Source: Chloroflexota bacterium
Lineage (GTDB): Bacteria; Chloroflexota; Dehalococcoidia; SHYM01
Assembly (NCBI GenBank): GCA_016199375.1
Contig: JACQGV010000087.1
Span: 1-10,243 of the forward strand
Direction: 5' to 3'
DNA length: 10,243 nucleotides
Position numbers and translations under genes: made by a program. Of this stretch, positions 6,833-10,243 are shown one piece after another (within the stretch, counting starts at the first letter, position 1; the number at the start of each line of letters is the position of its first letter). Under the pieces are notes generated by a model. That model was not told the origin of the DNA. It did no database searches and worked only from the letters and a program-made list of their open reading frames with translations.

Positions 6833-7362
6833 CAGGAGGAGGCCTCCTGGGGCCGGAGCTGAAGCTGGCCCTGGTGCCAGGGCGAGGCCTCGGTGAGGGG
6901 CTTGACCAGGGCGATCTCGCCGCAGTCGGGGAACTTGGAGCAACGCACGCACTCGGTCCAGACCTTGCGCGGCAGCTCCATCATGGCGGCCCGTTGGAAG
7001 CCGAAGCGCTCGAAGAAGCTGGGGCGATACGTCAGACAGAAGACAGAAGCTAACCCAAGCTCCCGCGCATCCCTCAAAACCGCCTCCACCAGCAGGCCGC
7101 CCAGGCCCCCATGCTGGGCCTCCTCCCGCACCGCCAGGGACTTCAGCTCCGCCAGGTCGGCCCACACCACGTGCAGCGCCACACAGCCCAGGACCTGGCC
7201 GTCCTGGCGGACGACCCAGAAGTCGCGGATGTTCTCGTAGACCTCGGCCAGGGAACGATGGAGCATCTCGCCGGCGTCGGCGAAGTGGGTGATCAGCGCC
7301 TGCACCTGGGCCCCATCGGCCAGGGCAGCCTTCACCGCCACCGGAATCCCGGACACTGCCAC
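6832..7362 (-). CDS. ArgA-like GNAT N-acetyltransferase
   Basis: This 176-residue protein is a GNAT acetyltransferase close to the short, stand-alone N-acetylglutamate synthase-like group. Supporting blocks are MLHRSLAEVYENIRDF near 33-48, LAELKSLAV near 70-78, the acetyl-CoA loop QHGGLG (83-88), CLTYRPSFFERFGF near 109-122, and LPRKVWTECVRCSKFPDC near 130-147. The final block places three cysteines (C138, C141, C147) as CxxCx5C, a feature of this subgroup that might bind a metal. The likely role is acetylation of glutamate, the first step of arginine synthesis, but no arginine gene is nearby. The start is GTG 7362 with GGGGAG just upstream, overlapping the NAD kinase stop region (gap 11 bases). 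The gene lies between NAD kinase and the NUDIX enzyme in one operon. Confidence 0.85.
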   Translation of the reverse strand: MAVSGIPVAVKAALADGAQVQALITHFADAGEMLHRSLAEVYENIRDFWVVRQDGQVLGCVALHVVWADLAELKSLAVREEAQHGGLGGLLVEAVLRDARELGLASVFCLTYRPSFFERFGFQRAAMMELPRKVWTECVRCSKFPDCGEIALVKPLTEASPWHQGQLQLRPQEASS

Positions 7363-7373
7363 TGCTCTCCCCT

Positions 7374-8216
7374 CTAGGCCCCAGCCGTATCTGGGCTGGC
7401 CAGGCGCCGGGTCAAGGTGCGATAGAACTCGCCCGGGGGCCGGAGCCGCAGAAAGCGGGCCACGTGCGGGCTCCGGCGCACCTTGATGGCGTCGCCGCTC
7501 TCCAGGGTGATGTGCACCTGGCCGTCCAGGCTGAGCATCGCCTGATGGTCGGTCTGCACCAGCAGGCAGATGACGCCGCCGCCCGGCAGCACCAGTGTGT
7601 TGGAGAGGCTCAGATGGGGCGTGATGGGAGTCAGGATAAGGTCCCGGCTCTGCGGATACAGGATGGGCCCCGCGGCAGCCAGGTTGTAGCCAGTGGAGCC
7701 GGTGGCGCTGGCCACGATGACGCCGTCGCCCCGGTAGGTGGTCAAGACCTCCCCGTCAATCTGGGTCTTCACTCTGATGATACGCGCGATGGCCCCCCGG
7801 CTGACCACGGCGTCGTTGAGGGCCGTAACCGTGTCCAGGCCCTGATAGGGGCGCGGCAACCGGACCGCCAGCATCGCCCGCTCGTCCACCCAGGCCTTCC
7901 CGTCCAGGAAAAGGGGCAGGCTCTTGAGGGCATCCTCCGGCTGAACCTCGGTGATAAACCCCAGCCGCCCCTGGTTCACCCCCACGATGGGCACCGCCCA
8001 GGGCACGGCGGCCCGGGCCACCCGCAGCAGGGTGCCGTCGCCGCCGAGGCACACCAGAAAGTCGCTCCCCTGGATCTGCGGCCGCAGCGCCTCCTCGTCC
8101 CACGCCGAGGCGGACCAGGTCTGCACCTGCTGGCCGCTCAGGAAAGTGGCGAGGCGCTCCGCCAGGGGCCGCGAGGTCTCGACCTTGGGGTGATAGATGA
8201 CGCCGACCCGTGTCAC
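7374..8216 (-). CDS. nadK: NAD kinase
   Basis: The protein phosphorylates NAD to NADP using ATP or polyphosphate. With the GTG start at 8216 it has 280 residues, near the usual family length. Visible motifs are GGDGT at 58-62, NQGRLGFIT at 81-89, NDAV at 134-137, RGDGVIVASATGSTGYNLA at about 162-180, and the late SLDGQ block. An upstream ATG at 8291 would add 25 residues that do not resemble the family. It also lies upstream of the predicted transcription start near 8275, so it is rejected. AAAGGA at 8232-8227 is ten bases before the chosen start, a rather long spacing. It is the first gene of a three-gene minus-strand operon and is divergent from larB. Confidence 0.93.
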   Translation of the reverse strand: MTRVGVIYHPKVETSRPLAERLATFLSGQQVQTWSASAWDEEALRPQIQGSDFLVCLGGDGTLLRVARAAVPWAVPIVGVNQGRLGFITEVQPEDALKSLPLFLDGKAWVDERAMLAVRLPRPYQGLDTVTALNDAVVSRGAIARIIRVKTQIDGEVLTTYRGDGVIVASATGSTGYNLAAAGPILYPQSRDLILTPITPHLSLSNTLVLPGGGVICLLVQTDHQAMLSLDGQVHITLESGDAIKVRRSPHVARFLRLRPPGEFYRTLTRRLASPDTAGA

Positions 8217-8248
8217 CAAGCGTGGGTCCTTTGAAACAACGAGCCCCA

Positions 8249-8269
8249 CAGTCCCGCTCCTCGGGACTG
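8249..8269 (-). promoter_or_regulatory. Stem-loop in the nadK leader
   Basis: CAGTCCCG at 8249-8256 pairs perfectly with CGGGACTG at 8262-8269. On the minus strand the five-base loop reads AGGAG, a ribosome-site-like sequence exposed in a loop. It lies between the predicted transcription start (about 8275) and the GTG start at 8216. It could affect translation or mRNA stability. No known riboswitch was recognised. Confidence 0.5.
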
Positions 8270-8281
8270 GGAGCCTGCCTG

Positions 8282-8310
8282 AGTCTAACACCGGCCCTCA
8301 CACCTGTCAA
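8282..8310 (-). promoter_or_regulatory. Predicted sigma70 promoter of the nadK operon
   Basis: On the minus strand a perfect -35 TTGACA (8310-8305) is followed after exactly 17 bases by TAGACT (8287-8282). The -10 box matches four of six bases and is preceded by TG one base away, an extended -10. The predicted start near 8275 gives a leader of about 59 bases. Confidence 0.75.
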
Positions 8311-8350
8311 ACCGGCCCTGGCCTGGGCCCCTGCGGGCCCAACAGCGTTA

Positions 8351-8370
8351 TCCCTATATAATCGTAGGGA
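8351..8370 (+). promoter_or_regulatory. larB -10 box inside an inverted repeat
   Basis: TATAAT at 8357-8362 is a perfect -10 hexamer 21 bases before the larB start. No -35 match is found 16-18 bases upstream (the region is CG-rich). The box is enclosed by TCCCTA (8351-8356) and TAGGGA (8365-8370), a six-bp inverted repeat spaced by eight bases. This arrangement could be an operator covering the promoter. The predicted leader is short, about 15 bases, and includes AAGGAG at 8372-8377. Confidence 0.5.
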
Positions 8371-8383
8371 GAAGGAGAGGGCC

Positions 8384-9145
8384 ATGGACAGCCGCCAGCT
8401 CACCGAGCTCCTGGAGCGCGTCCGCAGGGGGGACACCACCATCGCCGCCGCCCTGGAGGAGCTGCGCTCCCTACCCTACCAGGACCTGGGCTTCGCCAAG
8501 GTGGACCACCACCGGGCCCTGCGGCGCGGCTTCCCCGAGGTGGTCTTCGGCCAGGGAAAGAGCCCCGAGCAGATCGCCCAGATCGCCCAGGAGCTGGAGC
8601 GCCAGGGCCAGCCGCTGCTGGTGACCAGGGCCTCCGAGGCGACCTTCGAGGCTGTCCACAAGGTGCTCCCGCGGGCCCGCTACCATAGCCTCGCCCGCTG
8701 CATCGTAGCCGACACGCCCGCCCGGCGGCCGCCGCAAGAGGGGGTCAGCGTCATCTGCGCCGGCACCGCCGACATCCCCGTAGCCGAAGAGGCCGCCCTG
8801 ACGGCCGAGCTCATGGGCAACGCCGTGGAGCGGATGTACGACGTGGGCATCTCCGGCCTCCACCGGCTGCTGGACCACGTGCCCCGGCTCCAGCGGGCCC
8901 GGGCCCTGGTAGTCGTAGCGGGGATGGAGGGCGCCCTGCCCAGCGTGGTGAGCGGGCTGGTGGCGGCCCCGGTGGTCGCGGTCCCCACCAGCGTGGGGTA
9001 CGGCGCCAGCTTCGGGGGGCTGGCGGCCCTGCTGGCCATGCTCAATAGCTGCTCCGCCGGCGTCTCCGTGGTGAACATAGACAACGGCTTCGGCGCCGGC
9101 TACCTGGCGGGACTGATCAACCTCGGCCAGCAGCCCGGGCGCTAG
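8384..9145 (+). CDS. larB: Nickel-pincer cofactor biosynthesis protein LarB
   Basis: LarB carboxylates and hydrolyses nicotinic acid adenine dinucleotide to give pyridinium-3,5-dicarboxylate mononucleotide, the first step toward the nickel-pincer cofactor of lactate racemase and related LarA enzymes. The 253-residue protein has the N-terminal LarB block DLGFAKVDHHRALRRGFPEV (34-53). A PurE/AIR-carboxylase-like domain follows: ICAGTADIPVAEEA (124-137), DVGISGLHRLL (153-163), VVAGMEGALPSVV (177-189), PTSVGYGASFGGLAALLAML (201-220), NSC (221-223) and NIDNGFGAGY (231-240). The conserved glutamate E182 and cysteine C223 correspond to residues reported as catalytic in the family. ATG 8384 follows AAGGAGAGG. 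larC, larE and larA are not in this window, so they are elsewhere or missing. PurE itself is excluded by the N-terminal block. Confidence 0.95.
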   Translation: MDSRQLTELLERVRRGDTTIAAALEELRSLPYQDLGFAKVDHHRALRRGFPEVVFGQGKSPEQIAQIAQELERQGQPLLVTRASEATFEAVHKVLPRARYHSLARCIVADTPARRPPQEGVSVICAGTADIPVAEEAALTAELMGNAVERMYDVGISGLHRLLDHVPRLQRARALVVVAGMEGALPSVVSGLVAAPVVAVPTSVGYGASFGGLAALLAMLNSCSAGVSVVNIDNGFGAGYLAGLINLGQQPGR

Positions 9146-9205
9146 AAACTATCACCCAGGACACTGGTATCCCTTCTGAGAAGCTCGCTGCTTAACCAGG
9201 GGGTA

Positions 9206-9305
9206 CAGGGGCCCAGCCCCCTGCCGGTCCTTCAGCTGAAGGATGAGGTGTTCCCCAGAACCACGTTCTCTTCCCCCTCTCCTGCTGCTGGGGCCAGGGG
9301 TGAGG
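9206..9305. repeat. Second copy of composite intergenic repeat, with 16-bp palindrome
   Basis: CAGGGG (9206-9211) and CCCCTG (9218-9223) form a hairpin comparable to the GC module near 1672-1688. A perfect 16-bp palindrome, TCCTTCAGCTGAAGGA, occupies 9228-9243. CCCCCTCTCC (9273-9282) and GGGGCCAGGGGTGAGG (9290-9305) match the same modules at 1756-1765 and 1776-1792. The inner palindrome of the first copy is degenerate here. No gene was found between the larB stop at 9145 and 9387. Confidence 0.65.
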
Positions 9306-9326
9306 CGTGCGCCCCACACAAGGTAC

Positions 9327-9363
9327 AACAACAGGGCCCTCCATCGTGGAGGGCCCTGTTGTT
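9327..9363. terminator. Strong stem-loop between larB and the HTH gene, bidirectional terminator
   Basis: A perfect 17-bp stem (9327-9343 against 9347-9363) closes on a three-base loop, with a GC-rich core GGGCCCTCC flanked by AACAACA/TGTTGTT. On the plus strand the downstream side reads TTGTTTGCTT, a usable T-rich tail. On the minus strand TTGTTG falls at the stem end. It lies between the convergent ends of larB (9145) and the HTH gene (9388), so it probably ends both transcripts. Confidence 0.8.
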
Positions 9364-9387
9364 TGCTTGGCGGAAGAACGGGCAGCC

Positions 9388-9612
9388 TCAGCCGCTGCGC
9401 TTGACCTCCAGGGTCTCGCCAGGTGCCACTGCTACCCGCCGCAGGTGGATGCCGAACTTGAGCAACCAGTACCACAGGGTGCCGCGGCTGATTCCCAACT
9501 CATCAGCCATGGCAGGGAGCCCCTTCTCGTTGTACATCTCGGGAAGGAGCTTCTCCAAGGGACGCTGGTAGCGCTCCTCCACCTGCCGCATCAGACGCGT
9601 CTTCCTCAACAT
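9388..9612 (-). CDS. Small helix-turn-helix DNA-binding protein
   Basis: This 74-residue protein has a helix-turn-helix at about residues 31-51 (GLPAMADELGISRGTLWYWL). It is preceded by a basic, probably helical segment (MLRKTRLMRQVEERYQRPLE) and followed by a short strand-like tail (HLRRVAVAPGETLEV). I cannot name the family. The fold suggests a sequence-specific DNA-binding protein of the small regulator or Tc/resolvase-HTH kind. The chosen start is ATG 9612, because AAGGAGGGG lies eight bases upstream on the minus strand (9629-9621). A frame up to 9681 would overlap the promoter and is rejected. A near-consensus promoter and two inverted operator-like sites lie directly upstream, so autoregulation is likely (inference). 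It is divergent from the DedA gene, which may be its second target. Confidence 0.8.
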   Translation of the reverse strand: MLRKTRLMRQVEERYQRPLEKLLPEMYNEKGLPAMADELGISRGTLWYWLLKFGIHLRRVAVAPGETLEVKRSG

Positions 9613-9652
9613 GACTGCACCCCCTCCTTGGCCGGCTCTCGGCCCACAAGCA

Positions 9653-9681
9653 ATAATACCCGCTGTTTCGAACATTGTCAA
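9653..9681 (-). promoter_or_regulatory. Near-consensus sigma70 promoter of the HTH gene
   Basis: On the minus strand a perfect TTGACA (9681-9676) and TATTAT (9658-9653, five of six) are separated by exactly 17 bases. The start would be near 9646, leaving a leader of about 34 bases before ATG 9612. This is the best promoter in the window, so an unrepressed gene should be strongly expressed. Confidence 0.85.
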
Positions 9682-9708
9682 TAGGTTTCTATACTCCGTT
9701 CGAAACAG
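9663..9708. promoter_or_regulatory. Pair of inverted operator-like sites around TTCGAA
   Basis: CTGTTTCGAAC at 9663-9673 and its exact complement GTTCGAAACAG at 9698-9708 form a perfect 11-bp inverted repeat separated by 24 bases. Each arm contains a self-complementary TTCGAA. The two TTCGAA centres are 33 bp apart, about three helical turns. The first site fills the spacer between the -35 and -10 boxes of the HTH gene's promoter; the second lies at about -52 to -62. This is the layout expected for repression, possibly with cooperative binding or a DNA loop. The likely binder is the HTH protein itself, which is an inference. Confidence 0.7.
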
Positions 9709-9744
9709 TTCTAGAATCTTGCCGAACCTCCGTAGGCAATGAGC

Positions 9745-9773
9745 TTGACGATTTGCCCCTCCTCTGTTAGAGT
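9745..9773 (+). promoter_or_regulatory. Predicted sigma70 promoter of the DedA gene
   Basis: TTGACG (9745-9750, five of six) and TAGAGT (9768-9773, four of six) are separated by 17 bases. The -10 box is preceded by TG at 9765-9766, an extended -10. Transcription would start near 9780. Confidence 0.65.
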
Positions 9774-9802
9774 CAGCCGATTCTCGTCACCAGAGGCCGT
9801 CA

Positions 9803-10243
9803 CTGACCAGTATAGAGCACCAGCTCCTCGAGTTCATCCGCGCCGTCTACGACGCCATGGGGTGGCCCGGTGTCGTGGCCCTGATGGCCCTGGAGAGCGC
9901 CAACATCCCCATCCCCAGCGAGGTGATCATGCCCCTGAGCGGCTGGCTACTGGTGCGCGAGGCGGGCCTGGGCTGGGGCGGGGTATTCCTGGCCGGCTTC
10001 TACGGCGGCCTGGGCTGCACCCTGGGCTCCCTGGCCTCGTACGCCCTGGGCGCCTGGGGCGGACGACCCCTGCTCGAGCGCTACGGCAGATACATCCTGG
10101 TCACCCGCCACGACCTGGACCGCACCGACCGCTGGTTCGCCCGCTACGGCGACGCGGCCGTCTTCTTCAGCCGCCTGCTGCCCGTGGTCCGCACCTTCAT
10201 CAGCCTCCCCGCCGGCATCAGCCGGGTGAACCTGCCCCGGTTC
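9803..10243 (+). CDS. DedA-family (VTT-domain) membrane protein, 3' end cut off
   Basis: The frame is open to the window edge, giving 147 residues of a DedA protein, a membrane family linked to lipid flipping (undecaprenyl phosphate in some members) and membrane homeostasis. The signature ESANIPIPSEVIMPLSG lies near 31-47, with E31 and E40. Hydrophobic segments (about 60-85 and before it), GAWGGRPLLERYGRYIL near 83-99, and SRLLPVVRTFISLPAGISR near 123-141 (R124, R130) follow the family pattern. There is no ATG in the expected place. CTG 9803 has AGAGG six bases upstream, lies 23 bases after the predicted transcription start, and keeps the family-like FIRAVYDAMGWPGV. The first ATG, at 9857, lacks a ribosome site and would cut into this region. 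The start is therefore uncertain. Confidence 0.88.
   Translation, partial: MTSIEHQLLEFIRAVYDAMGWPGVVALMALESANIPIPSEVIMPLSGWLLVREAGLGWGGVFLAGFYGGLGCTLGSLASYALGAWGGRPLLERYGRYILVTRHDLDRTDRWFARYGDAAVFFSRLLPVVRTFISLPAGISRVNLPRF

Noticed and set aside
6833..7165. An N-terminal extension of the NUDIX protein
   Set aside because: The extension lies wholly over the acetyltransferase gene in another frame and is low-complexity; the ATG at 6832 in TGATG with AGGAGG upstream is the natural start.
8217..8291. A longer NAD kinase starting at ATG 8291
   Set aside because: The ATG lies upstream of the predicted transcription start (about 8275), the added 25 residues do not resemble the family, and the region forms a leader hairpin.
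1..10243. CRISPR array, tRNA, rRNA or transposase gene
   Set aside because: No regularly spaced direct repeats, cloverleaf-like sequence, rRNA signature or transposase motif was seen on either strand.

Overview
The window is GC-rich (roughly 65-75% in sampled coding lines), compact and bacterial, with several GTG starts and overlapping genes. The combination of a two-subunit class I fumarase, a cytoplasmic type-E (CCG-subunit) succinate dehydrogenase, a short ArgA-like acetyltransferase, stand-alone LarB and abundant GC-rich dispersed intergenic repeats best fits a member of the Chloroflexota (Dehalococcoidia-like). That placement is an inference from gene content only. No mobile element with a transposase, no CRISPR array, and no rRNA or tRNA was seen.

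Layout: (1) 1-211 holds no gene, only two inverted-repeat elements. (2) 212-1649, plus strand: fumarase alpha and beta subunits. (3) 1650-1863: a repeat-rich spacer ending in a good sigma70-type promoter. (4) 1864-5394, plus strand: sdhA, sdhB and an HdrB-like sdhE with tight spacing or overlap. (5) A convergent gap with a 12-bp stem-loop, then 5493-6167, minus strand: an unrecognised six-helix membrane protein of lower GC. (6) 8216 down to 6302, minus strand: NAD kinase, ArgA-like GNAT acetyltransferase and ADP-ribose pyrophosphatase-type NUDIX hydrolase, an apparent operon with its own promoter. (7) 8384-9145, plus strand: larB, divergent from NAD kinase. (8) 9146-9387: repeats and a 17-bp bidirectional terminator. 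(9) 9612 down to 9388, minus strand: a 74-residue helix-turn-helix protein with a near-consensus promoter and a pair of inverted operator-like sites. (10) From 9803 to the window edge, plus strand: a DedA-family membrane protein, cut off at its 3' end.

How they work together: regions 2 and 4 encode succinate-fumarate-malate interconversion, with the Sdh being the unusual SdhABE type that has no heme-binding membrane anchor gene beside it. Regions 6 and 7 share a pyridine-dinucleotide theme: NAD kinase makes NADP, the NUDIX enzyme probably hydrolyses ADP-ribose, and LarB carboxylates nicotinate adenine dinucleotide on the way to the nickel-pincer cofactor. Regions 9 and 10 form a divergent pair whose shared intergenic region carries the clearest regulatory architecture in the window.

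Most of the window is recognisable metabolism. I do not see a clear-cut novel system. The points most worth a second look are the HTH/operator arrangement at 9613-9802, the cysteine pattern of SdhB/SdhE, and the structured repeats.
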